Positions 47,650-61,034 of a DNA stretch of 64,000 nucleotides are shown piece after piece; the first letter of the stretch is position 1; the number at the start of each line of letters is the position of its first letter. The position numbers and the translations under genes were made by a program. This stretch comes from Rhodeus uyekii (Eukaryota > Chordata > Actinopteri > Cypriniformes > Acheilognathidae), in assembly GCA_037043235.1 (NCBI GenBank), contig JAWRVZ010000102.1, positions 821,001-885,000 on the forward strand. Direction: 5' to 3'. The notes beneath the pieces are model-generated. The model was given only the letters and a program-made list of their open reading frames with translations, was not told the origin of the DNA and did not search any database.

Positions 47650-50354
47650 GGCTCTGATCCAGCCTAATGAATCCATCTGATAGCAGCAGCTCGTTCCGCC
47701 TGTCTTTTTGCCATACTAATCCTTGTGATGTGAGGCTATTGATGAAATGGAGACAAACTCAAATTGAATTCTCAGAAATAGCTGCGGTTTGTCTGTAAGC
47801 TGCCTTTCTTCTGAGCTTCCATAGCCACTGTTTCATTACTGTAAATTAGTTTCCCTGGCCGTTCGCCAGCACGGCCTCATCCTCATGCTCAGAGCCTCTC
47901 ATCCAGTCACTGATAATACATGAATGCATGTCTGAAGCATAGTTTTAATTAAGCCCTGCTCACGATACAGAAGCTGTCAGGTGGCAGAGAGGAACCGTAA
48001 TGAGACAACTCTCTCCTAAATCAAAGCAACTTCCAAAACAAGCTAACTGCAATAGCAAAACTTCCAGCTGCCCCGGCACAGTTGTTCAACAGTGAGAAAC
48101 GTCAGGCGGTGTTTCTGAGCTTAATGCTTGACAGCAGTTCTGTAGAGAGCTGTTATTTCCTTTTAGAAATGGTATTTTAGAAATGGAACTCGCTATACAA
48201 AATGTTTCTATAGTAGCAAGCAGGAAAAAATAGGTCACAGCAAGAGAGCCTGTCAAAACGTAGCACATATGAACACTCACTGTAAGAGGTCTGTTGACTT
48301 TAGCGCGCTTGTGCAACATATGGTGTCCTCATTTAGGTGAGATACAGTTTCTGGGGATGGTGTGGCATAGTGGATGTTAATCGGGGCTGGTTAACAGGAA
48401 TGCTGGTTGTTTAATCGCCACAAGGAGTGATCTGTGATCAAGACAATGATGCTCAGCTTATTGTCTTATTCGTGTACTCTGTCACTTTGGATGAAGGCAT
48501 CAGCTAATTTATATACATTCTTATCAATTCTACAGGATTTTTCATTTCACTCACATTTTATAAAAAAGAAACCAGAGCTCAAGAATTGTACGGTATTTAG
48601 TTTCACAGTAATGTTAGTTATTCTGTTTATAGGACTGATATTGATACAGGTTATTTTGTTTACGAAAATAGTATTTGTGTTGTCCTTTAAGGAATATAAT
48701 TTTCTAATATATGCTTTATTTTTTGTTTGCACTGGTTGTCAAGTTCTTTATTCAACTTTCTGTTTTCCATCCTTATTTGTAAACATTGATATAATTCGCT
48801 ATGTCACTTCCGGTTAGCACTTTTCTGGTTCCGCTAGAAAACGCCAAAACAGACACATCAATCTTGTTCATACACTATAAAATGTCATAGACGCAATGCT
48901 GTAAGTTCTTCGAGGTGACATTAGACATGTTTAAGATTAAATATTTACAAGTATTTGTTATAAAAAATTATCTTTAATGAGTTATTAAAGACGAGTTAGC
49001 ATTGATGCTAACAGCTATTATAACTGCTGCTACATTCCAAATAGTACTTATTGTTTATGTTGTAGTTGTGTATAATTGAATGATTAGCCAAGATATGGAC
49101 ACTGAATGTTGTTGTATTGTTTATTACAGTTTTCACCATATGCTACATGTACAAGATAAAGGGAAAGTAAATGATCAACCTTGCTACGACCTTGTCTTTA
49201 TTGGCTGTAGTTTAACTTGGTGTTTTGTCAGAGTTTCAACACACTGAACAAGAACACTACAGTATTTATTTACTGACTTTCGACAAAAGGAAATTATCGT
49301 TAAAACACAAGAATGCAAACAATTTATCAGCAAGAATTTTTTATTTTGTATTTGTATTAATATTATTTTAATAATTATAATGATTATTATTACTAATTAT
49401 ATGTAATAAAATATATGTGCACTGTTTGTATTATTGTAGTTGATGATCATTTAATTGTCAATGTACTGTAGAAACAAAACTATTAAAATGATAAAAATAT
49501 AATATAAAAAGCATTATAAAAGAATATACTATATTATCACAAAAAAGAAGCTGTAGAGGCTTCCCTTTTATCCTATATTATTTCATGCTGTCTCTTTCAT
49601 GCACACTTTCCCTGTTACTCAGGTTGATCCGACTCACTCCAGAATCACTTCTCTAGCCTTGAGCTCTGGCATCGATAGCACACGAGATGATATGGTCAGC
49701 CTGCTGGGGTCTGATAATGCAGGCTTACACACACACACACACACGTCCCTGCACACATTCACCTGCACAAGAAAATGCACAATGCAATCTCTCAGGATGA
49801 GCCCATGAGTCTCCATAGCAACGGTGTCCGGGTAGGATCTCCCCCTGCCTGGCCTTGAGTGTGCCGCTATAGGGATCCTGCCTCATGACCGAGAGCAAGC
49901 AAGGGTTTGTGATTAGCTATCAGTGTGATCATCAGATAAAAAAAATACAACTAATTGCTTCTCAGAGAGCAAGTATTGAGCAACTGACATGGCTGTGATA
50001 AGCTTATAGAAGAAGGAGACTCTAGCTGGAGGCCGATGTGACTCTCAGACCTCAAGCTGAGTGGTTTAAGTCTGAGTTAAGAACCTGAGTTATCGTACTT
50101 CTCAGCATGGTACTGATGGAAAGAGGGAGGCTCTTTTATTCACTGAGCTCGAGCTGAGAATGATTTTCCTCTGACTGCAATTAATAACAACCTTCAGTGG
50201 AGATACTTTTCACTTTTGGCTGTTTGTTAGGGGTTTAGGTTTATTTAATTTTAAGGATTTATATGACCATATTCATGTACCTTGGTATTTTACATTGTAC
50301 TCTAAGGTATTCCATAGTAAACCGGAGTAAAACCATGTAAAACAGTATTCCAAA
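47650..50354. other. no gene recognised
   Basis: The 127-codon frame at 48434-48817 is hydrophobic because the DNA is T-rich; no domain or splice support. A short (CA)n lies at 49726-49745. Confidence 0.45.
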
Positions 50355-50356
50355 TA

Positions 50357-50708
50357 CAGTGATCCCTCGTTTATTCTGGTTAATACGGACCGGAACCCCC
50401 CGCGATAGGTGAAAATCCGCGAAGGAGGATCAGCCAATCAGCTCACGGAATACATCCAGCTGTGCTCTCATTCGTCGATCTCCCGCTGGGAACCAATCAC
50501 GTGCCTTGTCCGTGGGTGTGTACAAAGCCTCTGAGAGAGTTCATCTCTTTGTCTGGCATCCTGGGAGACCGTTTCTCTCGCGCATCACATTAAAACAACA
50601 CTGCTTACTGCTGCCCATATGGCTGTATTTAAAAAAAAAAATTGATAAATTTTTTTTTAAATCCGCAATGCGCTGAGGCCTCAACTTGAACCACGAAGTG
50701 GATTACTG
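50357..50708 (+). mobile_element. pogo/Tigger-like MITE, complete, 352 bp
   Basis: Begins CAGTGATCCCTCGTTTATTC and ends CACGAAGTGGATTACTG, flanked by TA (50355-50356, 50709-50710). The two termini are related but not identical inverted repeats. This is the compact reference copy for the elements at 33140 and 34024. Confidence 0.85.
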
Positions 50709-50767
50709 TAAATACTTTAAATACTCTAAAGATGACTGTAAATACTGTAAAAACTCTTTTTTAAATA

Positions 50768-51408
50768 CAGTAGAACCCCGACTTACGAAATTAATCCGTT
50801 CCGAGGTTGGTTTCGTATGTTGAACTTTTCGTATGTTCGGTCAGGCAACAATCTTCACATCCATGGTTACTGATTAGAAAAAGGTTTATGCTAACAGAAG
50901 AGGCTGGTGGGAGCAATGCTGACCAATAGGAGAGCAGGATTGTAAAAAGTGTTCCCCTTCTTACATGGACTATTCCAGCCATCCCTGTCATTCAGTGCGA
51001 AATGGACTATTCCAAACTTTCAGTTCAGGAAGTGTCGTGACAGAAGAGAGTTGATGGATGATTAAGGTAAAAGAGATCGGCTGAAGATTGTATATAGTTT
51101 ATTGAGTGAAATACAGGGAATTAGTGCCAATCGTTGAGGTTTTATCAATCTATGCACCTAAATACCAGTTTTGGATCATTCCCTGAGTGAGACATCATTG
51201 TTCTGACCGGACAAACTGTAGTCTTCATCCAACCCGAACCAAAATCAGCGCGAATTTCGAAACAAAACTCGGAAATCGTCGCCTCGCCGAGATTTGTTTT
51301 TCGCATCTCGATCATTTTGTCGTAACTCGGGCGGAAAAAACCCCGAAATCTTTTATCGTACGTCGAACTTTTCGTACGTAGAGCGTTTCGTAAGTCGGGG
51401 TTCTACTG
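50768..51408. mobile_element. pogo/Tigger-like MITE of a second family, 641 bp
   Basis: CAGTAGAACCCCGACTTACG at 50768 is repeated inverted (cgtaagtcggggttctactg) ending at 51408, with TA on both sides (50766-50767, 51409-51410). The 20-bp termini are exact complements. It carries subterminal 'gaacttttcgtatg/gtacg' motifs. No transposase is recognisable inside. Confidence 0.88.
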
Positions 51409-51660
51409 TACTTTAATAAATTTGATAAACCATCTGTGATAGCAATAGGCAGATTTTTTTTTTACTATAATCAAACCGTCACTAAACTTAATCATTGATT
51501 GATCATTGGTCCTCCATTTTCCATTTTATAAAATTGGTCACAGTGATTCTACCACGGTAAAGGGATTTTAGAAGCTATAGGTGTCCAACCTCAAGTATGG
51601 TAAAATCACAGTGATGCGCATCCTGTCACATGTATATGTGTGTATGTATGTATATATAAT

Positions 51661-51692
51661 ACACACACACGTGTGTGTGTGTGTGTGTGTGT
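51661..51692. repeat. (AC)5(GT)11 microsatellite
   Basis: An AC run directly followed by a GT run, making a short palindrome-like junction. Confidence 0.9.
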
Positions 51693-51699
51693 AACTGTG

Positions 51700-53730
51700 G
51701 ACAAGACTACATTCACTTTAGTTTGTTTTGGTCATGTAGCACCAAAATAGGATGATATGATTGTCCCCAGATGAGCCATTGTCCCTGTTGAGGTTAATGA
51801 CTTAGAACAGGTGCAAGTTGGCTAATGAGGGGAGGGTGCTACACCTGTTTCATAATCAACCCTACTTCATGGCGTGTTGGAACCATGCAGCTGAAACTTT
51901 AGAATGATTGCTTAGTTCCGATGATGCTTATTTTAAAAATAATTATCCTTTTTTTTTGTTACAAAACCATCTGTTCATGATCTCCACATATCCACTGTCT
52001 TGGAGCTGGTTTCTTGGATGAGAAATGTGAAGTCGTGAGCATGTCCTTATTATAAATCTGTCGTTTTTAGCGAGGTGTGTTATTACCAGACATCTACTGC
52101 TGTGTTTGCCTGAGCTGTCTGCCATCTTACAAGGAATAAATCTTAATAAACTAGTTAAAATGAGCCCACTAGTGTTTAATGAGCACCCTTGCTGATGAAA
52201 AAAGCTATTTTACTTGTCTTAAAGATATTGCCTTATCTGCCCCGCTCTCTCTTTTTCCATTTATCTCTCATATATTGAAGTGTCTTTCTCCTCTGAAAGA
52301 ATTGAAATTAGGATAAGTATTGATAGAAGCTTGAAGTCACTTAGTATTAAGTTGTTCCTCTTACTTTTTTAGCATCGGGGTCGTGAAAAAAGATTTCACT
52401 TGCTAAAGCTTTGCTCAAGAGGTGCTTCTGTTTGCAGAGAATGCAACACTTCAAAGGCTCACACATGCATCCTTTAATCATTTTGGTAATACTTTTATTG
52501 TGCAGATCCACAGGCATTGTGCAGAAAAGGCAGTAGATTTATGGCAGCAGTTCACACCTTTGGATTATTAGGGCAAATCTCAGGTATTATAGGATAACAT
52601 GGGATTATTGTCACACTAGATTATTAGTTCAGACACCACATGGTTGTTGTGATGTTACATGGCCTCCCATTTATAGATTTTTATTGCACCAAATTAGACA
52701 TTTATTATTATTATTATTGACTTTGGTTAATCTTAAATGCATTTAACAACAGTGGCAACATCTAATAAAATAACATATATTTATATCAAATGTTCGTTTT
52801 GACCCTAATGCCCACCATTGTCCACAACAACTATGCAGAAAATATTTTAGATCTTGACATAATGAGAATGATACGTGCGCATTATAAAAGCAACCAAATA
52901 CTAATAAATACCTTGATCTTAAAGTCCACGTAGTAAAATTTTTTTTATCCCTTTAAACTCGTCTTTGATCACCAAAATTACATATTAAATTTTTTTTCGG
53001 CAAAATCTTTTTATTTCCACCTTAAAATCGTCTTGAATGAAACTATACACCCTTTCTTTATTCAGTGTACGTAGAAACATGAATCTCCAAATTAGCCCTG
53101 CCTCCACTCACACCAGCTCAGAGATCCACTTGCTCAACTTTACTGTAGTAAACGCTACACAATTGTAGGTGGAAATACTGGTTTAATTCAACCACATATG
53201 TTTGAACTACAAACGTATTCAATGGAAGTGGAAGAGTGAATTATACAGGCTCATACAAGTCTATGTTTCTGTTTTTTGTATCACTTTCTAATGCTAATAA
53301 TTAACAGCTAATAATTGACAATGTTACACAAATCATGTTCACGTTCGTCTTCAGTCATTCAGTTGATTTGAGCATAAGTGGAGAAAGGCACATGGTTCGT
53401 AATAACATAAAAATATATAGTACTGAGTCTATATAGTAAAAGTCTTAGGCATTTTCACACACTAAAAATAGTTTTAAGCCAGTTATTTATATATTTAGCT
53501 GTAGTGTGTCAGTAGGACATCTGAGTTTACAATGTCTCAAATGTCTTAATTGAAAAATAAAATCTATTTAATACATTATTTTTGAAAGCATCCTCATTGT
53601 ACACTAAGTTCAGCTGAAGCCTCTGCTCGACTAGGCTCAAGTTAGACAGTGATATCGAGTATTTACCTCTCTTTTAAGCCACCTTGATTATACTGTTCTC
53701 TAGGTTGAGTTGGCTGGTCTCCTCTTGCTT
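51700..53730. other. no gene recognised
   Basis: Intronic sequence without a repeat family or exon I can support. Confidence 0.45.
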
Positions 53731-53734
53731 TACA

Positions 53735-54330
53735 GCAGTGCTTCTCAATTATTTTCTGTCACGCCCCCCTAGGAAGAGGTAAAAATTTTGCGTGCCCCCC
53801 TCCCCCCATTTTGGAACTTTCACCTTATTGTTTCCATGGCAACGCGTCATGCTTGTCTATAATAGATCATTCAAAATAGTCACCAACTTGTTAGATCAAC
53901 TTGTTGAAACCTAAAAGAAATCTTATGTGGTTGAAAACGCTGAATTGTTGTGATAAATGACAAGCTCTGAGCGCGTCTTTTTTGGATCAGTGCCAGATAT
54001 CGCGTGAAAACACGTGTGAATTGAGCGGTTGATCACGTGATGCATATGAACACCGGTGTGATCTTCAAAGGATGAGGGGACGGTTATCTGAACTTCATAT
54101 ATGCTGCATATATGCTGCTACAATGCTATTCTTGTTCAGTGCAAGAAAACCTTCTCCCTGGCAAAAAAAAAATTTTACCCCAGTGTCACGCACGCCCCCC
54201 CTTGCATCGCTCCAGTGTCATTCTGCTGAGGGAGAATGAGACACTGCATCTCGATGCCATGTTTCGTGCACACCTTTGTACTCACGGTCGCACTGGAGTG
54301 ACGTCATAGGCTTTTGCAGGTCAAAATCAT
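53735..54330. repeat. unnamed interspersed repeat, copy 1 (hAT-like end)
   Basis: Begins cagtgcttctcaattatttt with gcgtgccccc runs, resembling hAT-type MITE ends. The core (accttattgtttccatggca; tgtgataaatgacaagctct; gcgtgaaaacacgtgtgaat; ttgatcacgtgatgca) recurs at 60550-61290. Confidence 0.65.
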
Positions 54331-54387
54331 TGTTGCATTTAACTTGTGCTTCAGACGTTATCATGCCAGAGGCTTTCCCCAGACACA

Positions 54388-54437
54388 GTGTGAGTTCCCC
54401 TTCTCAGGGAACCATGGTTACATGCGTAACCTGAGAC
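54388..54437. repeat. isolated 'ccttctcagggaaccatgg' terminal motif
   Basis: Matches the inverted ends of the 2700-3095 element (ctcagggaaccatggttaca, then tgcgtaac) but without a partner arm here. Confidence 0.5.
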
Positions 54438-55095
54438 GTTTCTTAATTTGATCACAGATAGGCTCGATAATGGTAAGATCAGATCTCCGTGTGGAGCATA
54501 CCGGCTGTTGTCAGACTCCTTTTGCAAAAAAAATCTCACTGTATCATTAACATTAATGACAAAAGGAATGTTTGGAAATGTAAACTGATATTTCCTACAG
54601 CAAAAAATATAAATAACTGTCTTAAAACCATTTTTTCTTTATGAAAATATTAATGTGCCTAAGACTTTTGCACATTACTGTACATCATATGCATAATTTG
54701 CCAGTTAAATCTAAAGCCTACCCGCATGTTGACGTTTTAAGGAAAACACCACATAGACCTATAAACAACATAAAAACTTTCACCACAGGGGTTCTTTAAT
54801 AGTTGTTTTGTGTTATTCTTGAAAGATTGTTGAGCCCCCTGGTTGAGAGCCAATGTGTAGAGTGCTGAATGCCTATTTTTATGAAATGTGTAAGCTGTCT
54901 CAGAGAAAAATAATAACGTTACAGGGTAAATATATACATTCATAATAGCCTATTTAAATAAATAAATGATATGTCTAGTTTTCATTCTTATTATTATATA
55001 AAGTGAGATGTAAAGTCACAATAAAGTTTTTTTTTTTTAATTGTCCTTATAGCAGTTAAGCTGTTATTTATTTATTTGTTTCTGTTGTGTTTCAG

Positions 55096-55283
55096 CTTGG
55101 AGAGGACACCTTTAACAGGGCCAAGCTGCTTAATGTTGGCTACACGGAAGCTCTGAAAGATGCAGAATACAACTGCTTTATTTTCAGTGATGTGGACCTA
55201 ATCCCTATGGACGACCGAAACCTCTACCACTGTTATGACCAGCCCCGTCACTTTGCCATTGCCATGGACAAATTTGGCTTCAG
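55096..55283 (+). CDS. b4galt2: b4galt2 exon 3 (catalytic core with DVD motif)
   Basis: The exon lies between acceptor ttgtgtttcag and donor AG|gtaaca and is 188 bp, the family's exon 3 length. It enters in phase 0, continuing INQ from exon 2, and leaves in phase 2, so the last Arg codon is split AG|G. The peptide starts LGEDTFNRAKLLNVGYTEAL and includes CFIFSDVDLIPMDDRN, in which DVD is the Mn2+/UDP-binding aspartate motif, then the conserved QPRHFAIAMDKFGF. The MDDRNLY and HFAIAMDKFGFR variants are B4GALT2-like (B4GALT1 reads MNDHNAY and HISVAMDKFGFS). The polypyrimidine stretch before the acceptor is good and no coding lesion is visible. It is separated from exon 2 by 36,487 bp. Confidence 0.95.
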
Positions 55284-56371
55284 GTAACATTAAATATTGA
55301 GAGTATCACAAAGTGCAGGACTCTGTTGTGGCATTGTATTTGATATATCAATATTTATATATATGTGATTTATCTCACTTTTATAATTCTGGTCTCTTTT
55401 GATACATAAATAATCAGAACTCTCATATAAAGCCTGAAAATGCAATGAAATAAAATCAGTGCCACGTTTTATATGAATTTAATATCCTTGTAGAATTGTG
55501 GCTTTGCCAGAGTTTATTACAAGTATGCTAGGCTGCATTTGTTGCTATTTACATATATATTAATAGACGTTACGTCTGTATTTGTGTTGTTTCTTTGCAG
55601 AGAATAGAGTGAGTTAATCAAAAAGCCAAAGCTTGAGGGCTGTCTGTCAAAGCATGTGCTTCTTATGATTAATTTCGTTTTTTTCTCCACTAGGGAAGAT
55701 ATATGTCTTATGACGCTTTGTCATCTCCAGAATGCAACTGAATTATTATATAGCAAAAGTTCATTTGTCAGCTGCCGTGCCAGGCTAGACAGACCTGGAG
55801 CTTTGACAAGCATATGTATTCATTTTCCATGGCAGATTATTATTTAGCTTAGAGACAGACCAGTTTTCTGTAAATGTAATAGCTGGAGATATTAAAACAC
55901 TGGTGAATATTCTTCATATGAAGTTTTTTATTTTTTTAATCAAACTTGAAATTAATTTTGTCTGTCTTCTGTCTGCAAGAAGACACGTTGGCCTTTGCTC
56001 CATGATGTTTAATTTCCTGTCTTTGTGTGAGGGTCCGAAAGGGCCAAGACAATCTTAACTCTGTGTCTTCCTCTGCCATCCTCTGAGAAAATCAACCTCT
56101 ATCTTAAAATGTGAGCAGTATAGGGAAGTTAGTCCAATAACCAGTTACCAATCAGTTGAATTAATATGTGTAACACATTTAATGTTACTTTAACAAGATT
56201 AAAAAGTTGTTGACAACATTACTTTTTATGTATTTATTTATAACTTATTTATAAACGGCCAAATAATAATAGTTTTTTTCCCGTCAATTTGTTTATTGGT
56301 GCAATTACTGCATTTTGCTTTTGTATGGCAGTCAGAACAACCTGTTTATCGTCAACCTTAGAGGCATAAGC

Positions 56372-57528
56372 CGTAACAGTTCTATTTAGTTAGTTTAATT
56401 TCCATAGCCTTTATTTTTTACTTTCAGTCATGTGTTCCTTTGTTCTTTGTTTCCCACCACTTATTAGTTTCAATGGACACTGATTATCATCACAGCTGTT
56501 TGTCATCATCTCATTACCACTGTGTACTTAAGCTGCTCTGTTTCACTCTTCAGTTGTCGATTGTTGTTTGTGCTTTTATGTAGTTACGCCTCTTGTAATT
56601 AGTTTATTTAATTATTAAATACGTTTGTATTGGAACCTGTTGTCACATCTTCAGCTTTGTAACAGAACAACCAACTGCTAAAATGGATTATGCAGCTACA
56701 TTTGTTGCTGTAGCCCAGAACTCCCTCAAATTATTGGACTTTATGTGGAGTTTTGTCATCTCGCCATCAATGCTCCGTTTGACTACGAGACCCTCAAAAA
56801 TAAGAAACTACCGTTTATTTATTAGACCTCCCAGACACCCACGGATTTGACTAGAGGGAGGCCATTATCTGGTGTTTGGAGAGCGTCTACTCCTGATCCA
56901 GACTACAGCCCATCAAGTCTCTACCTGCACCTTGGGATCTTCTGACATCATCTCCATCTCCATCAGTCCTCACCCAGATGTCAGCAGTCACCTTTACATG
57001 TGTTTTCTCCCGCACATCGACTCGACTGTGTGCTGTCATCCCAACTGCGTGCTGTGTTTCATCCATCCCATCATCTCGTCTTTGGCAACTACCTCCATAT
57101 TCTCCTCGTGTCGTCATCTTTCGGTCTGCCTGTCTTTTTTCCTGTTCTTCACCCACTCCTTTTACCATCCCTGTGCCTTCTCCTCGTCCCCCATCATCCT
57201 TCCATCTTCCTTTCAGTTTCAGCTCAAGGTCGTGCTTTCCGGGAGGAGGCGTAATGTCACAGTTTTGATTAGTTTTTTTTTTTTTATGAACTTTTAGTTT
57301 ATTTTCAGTCACATGTGCTCCTTTGTTCTTTTGTTTCCCACCACTCATTAGTGTGTATAGACTCAAATTGGCATCACGGCTGTTTGTCTTCTCATTATCG
57401 CTGTATATTTAAGTTGCACGTTGCCCTGTCTCACTCTTTTGTATCATGTGCAGAATGTTACCCATGTTTATTTTATTATTAAATACCTTCACATTGGAAA
57501 CTTTTATCTCATCTTCAGCTTTGTGACA
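56372..57528 (+). mobile_element. small LTR-pair element (non-coding interior)
   Basis: Two diverged direct repeats, 56372-56664 and 57255-57528, share ctttgttctttgtttcccac-like sequence, ggctgtttgtc, attattaaatac and cttcagctttgt(a/g)aca. The second is preceded by a polypurine tract (gggaggaggc, 57241-57250) and starts TGTCACAG, ending TTGTGACA. The ~590-bp interior has no gag or pol that I can recognise; frames there are Ser/Pro/His-rich. The divergence means it is much older than the 28653 element. No target duplication was found. Confidence 0.75.
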
Positions 57529-58274
57529 TCAGTGGCCATTGATAAGAAAATAACGTTTTCCTGCATTTTTCTTCGGAGCCTCATTTCTCGTCTGTCAGTT
57601 TGATGCTAATGGCAAGAGTGACAGTTAACAAAACTACAGTACCTGCTTAATGCTGTGGCAAAATTTGAGCTTTTATTGAATTTAACAATATGTTACTAAA
57701 GAAATGTCACTGACCTTCTCTGAAGCGTGAACTGTCAGTGGGATAATAATTCTGTTTTCTCTATCAGTGATTCACACTATTGGCTTGTGCCTCCAGTCTG
57801 AGGAAGCTTTAATGGTGCTGTATTTAATAAGTAGAGCACCTTTAGAGAATTTCACGCTCTCAGACCATGAGCGTGTGAAAAAACTTCAGCCATACTGTTT
57901 CTGTGAAGACTGCTGCTCTACCAGATGGCCTCATTAATTTCAGCTTGTTGTCTTTTAACACGAGGTTGCTACACGCACTTAGTGTGTGTTTGTGTGTGCG
58001 CGCATGGCTGTAGGTTCTTGTCTCATTTTCCCTTATGTCGCACATTTGTTTGCGTAGGTGGATGTGGTTGCTGTCATTGGTAACACACATTGCAGTAGCC
58101 CAAGGCTAACCCCAGGCAGCTACCCATGATGCACCTGCCTGCCCATAGTCTAGTGGGCCTTGTAAAAGAAGAGACACCGAGACCATGTTTTCAATCATTC
58201 AATGCTTTTCCAGGCTGTATTCATCCAGTGAAGTGTTTTTTTGAAGGTTTCGAACACTTAGAAGAATAGAAATT

Positions 58275-59945
58275 GTCTCAGGTTACCGGTATGTATGTAA
58301 TCCTAGTTCCTTAAGAGGCAGCGAGACGCTGCGTTGGAAAACTAGGGGAACGCTTTAGCATAGATAAGCCCTGGAGCACCAGAGACAAATCCCAGGTCAA
58401 AACCTTATTATGTACTCCAGACCTCAGCCTCACTCTGCCATGAAGGAAACATGTAAGTAATAGGTCGCTTAATAATAGGTATTGAAATACCACCCAGAGG
58501 TACGTGGTAACCTTCAGAGTAGAAGGGGATAATCTCACAGTTAACTGGGTTTAACTGCCTCTCACTGCACCACAAAGGGAAACATTTCCACTTCAGGTTG
58601 TACAGTTTCCTTGTGGACAGAACACTGGAGTGGAGAATGGTTTCAACAACCTTAGTTGAGAGACCAGAATTGGCCCCCCCTCAGAGGCCAAGCCCACAGT
58701 CTCCACCAGAACTCCACCAGAAAAGAGTACAGACGTAGCCTCAACCATGATGTTCAGTCTGAGAGGACCTCGTGAGTGAAGAAGAACGAAAGTGGCCTGT
58801 GAGTCATCTCTTGAGACATTAATGGAACCAATTGTAAAATCTTCTCCACCACCTAGGAGTGGAGTATCCATTACCATGGCCTCGGCCCTTGTCTCAACAG
58901 GGTCCAGCTCCATAAATCGTGTGCTTAGAGACTCCTCAGGACCACTGCCCAACCCGGGAGAGAGGCTTCTGTCTACAGCATTACGTAGCGACATGGAGCT
59001 CTCAGTACGGGCCATTGGGACAGAAACTAGGGTTCTAACACATAGCTAAGGTGTGTAGGCATATCCTTGTGACCTTGATAGTTTGGAAGGGGTTGCTCCT
59101 CTGGGAAAACCCCTCTAGTTTTGAGCCAATACTGAAGGAGGCATTTGTACAGTCAACAGAATTAATAACATTGGAAGCTGTTGACATGTAGCCCAGCAGT
59201 CTCAACTGCTCAGTGAGTCACTGGCCTAGCTTTATATTGTTGAATTCTGATGGGATGATGTCGATGCACACAGGGTAAAGTTGGGTTGACATCGACACAG
59301 AATCCCACACAACACCTAAGAAGGTGGTCCTCAAGATAGGATAAGCACATCTACTTCACATACAGTCTCATCCCCAGTTCCTTCAAGTGAGCAAAAACAA
59401 CATCTCAATGCTGAACCATTAAATGCCATGACTGAGCAAGGATCAACAAGTCATTGATAAGGTTCAGAACACGAATAAACTGGAAGCTTAATGGGAAGAG
59501 CAATGTGTCCATGCATTTTTGTGAAGGTGAGGGGTGAAGGAACTAGACTAAATGGAAGAACTCTGTACTGGTAGGCCTTGCCTCCAATGGCGAACCTGAG
59601 GAACTTCTTTTGTTGTTTGAAGGATGGAGATATGGAAGAGTGCATCTACCAATCCCTAGATCTAGTTTGTGTCACAAATTGCCTCCGAATGATGTAGATT
59701 GGGACGGACTCTCCATCCTTCTTTGGAACTATGAAGCACCAGCTGAAAACCTGGAAACTGAGAGGGGTAGTTCGACCGTTTCACAGCGCTTTCCGGCACA
59801 CCTTTATCCTCCTGGTTCATGAGTCATCATCCCTCGACGTGCATTAACGTGATTGATTCAATTGTTATTCACAAGACAATCACGCTAAAGCGTTCCCCTA
59901 GCATTTTGACGCAGCATAAATTCCCTTGACAGGGAACTGTTGTTT
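58275..59945 (-). mobile_element. DIRS-like retrotransposon remnant
   Basis: The left edge (gcgagacgctgcgttggaaa, then actaggggaacgctttagc) and right edge (gctaaagcgttcccctagca, then ttttgacgcagc) are inverted copies, so the element has inverted rather than direct terminal repeats. It encodes a reverse-transcriptase fragment on the minus strand (see 59451-59741). This combination is what I expect for DIRS-type elements. The 58593-59015 minus-strand frame may be degraded element coding sequence, but I could not identify it. Confidence 0.7.
59451..59741 (-). pseudogene. reverse transcriptase fragment, DIRS-like
   Basis: Reading minus from 59741: WCFIVPKKDGESVPIYII, an in-frame TAG at 59646-59648, then MHSSISPSFKQQKKFLRFAI, GGKAYQYRVLPFSLVPSPLT and FTKMHGHIALPI. 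VPKKDG and FLRFA..Y.YRVLPF are reverse transcriptase fingers/palm motifs of DIRS and gypsy-type elements; the LRFA form is typical of DIRS. The YLDD catalytic box is not reached. The in-frame stop and later breaks make it non-functional. Confidence 0.8.
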
Positions 59946-60549
59946 CATATCACTCTGTGGTTTAAATATCAAATATATGACTTGATTCTGAGAATCCTTT
60001 GAATCGCAATGAACTATATATATTTATATCAGCCATGTAATGCTGTAGACGATGATTCCTCAGATAATTCTCATCTGACAGTGACCTCTTGCACCGTGAG
60101 CTGTATTTCTGCAAGCGGAGATAAATTCTACTGTTTATGAAACACTTAAGCTTTTTACAGGGCGTTGTTAGAGTTGTATCGCTCAACTGACGAGCCTGAT
60201 GGGTGGCAACCAGGAGAGAAGTGATGAAGCACAGTTGGGAGAAGGATCAGATATCATTTGAAAATGTTGAATCCCCTGTGGGAGGACTCTGTGGCTCTCT
60301 AGAATCACTCATACAAGATAGAATTTTATCAAATTCAAATGCTTCAGGACTAAAGGGCTCAGTTCAGAGAACTGAACCTACAGAATGATGTTTCCACCCT
60401 ATACTTGAATCAAAAATCAAACCTAATGGAAATCCAAAGCCTTTAACATACAATCCAAATGGACACAGACAAGAATAGACCATTTGAGAGATAGTCATTA
60501 GAGGCAAAATTAACACCTTTCTAAAAAATTCTAAATATTCTCTCTGACT

Positions 60550-60970
60550 CCCTCTCTGAGTTTTTTTTAGGTGACCATTATTTTAGAATGTTTACCTTAT
60601 TGTTTCCATGGCGAAGCATTATGCTTGTCACGTGACACACCGCAGCCTCAAAAGCGCTGTATGACAGGTGCATCACATTTATTTAGTATATAATATGTGG
60701 AAGTGAATGTGTTTTGTCGTTTAAAACCTTTAGAATGATCATGTTAGCTGTTGAGCCATGTTTGTTTGCGCCACAGTTCGGAGAATCTAATGGGTCTGAT
60801 TTACAACACAAATTCAGTCGCTTCTCCCGAGAAACATGCCAGTAAGCGTCCAGTGGGAGTGGGTGAAGAATACAGTGAACTTTATAGTTACCTATGCAAT
60901 GTGTATCTGATTTATCTGATCAATTTATAATTTATGTACATCAGTGTGTATTTTTCAAACTATAACTGTA

Positions 60971-61034
<64 letters not shown>

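Larger units (their letters stand above)
18609..55095 (+). other. b4galt2: b4galt2 intron 2 (36,487 bp, repeat-rich)
   Basis: GT at 18609 and AG at 55094-55095 bound a phase-0 intron. It contains most of the window's mobile elements, on both strands, including the intact gag-only LTR element. I see no convincing host exon inside: the longer open frames coincide with repeats or low-complexity tracts. Confidence 0.9.

Noticed and set aside
48434..48817. 127-codon hydrophobic + strand ORF
   Set aside because: T-rich intronic DNA; no homology I recognise, no splice context, antisense frame also open.
56872..57366. ORFs of 141 and 159 codons on opposite strands
   Set aside because: Interior of the small LTR-pair element; no gag/pol motif and both strands open, so compositional.
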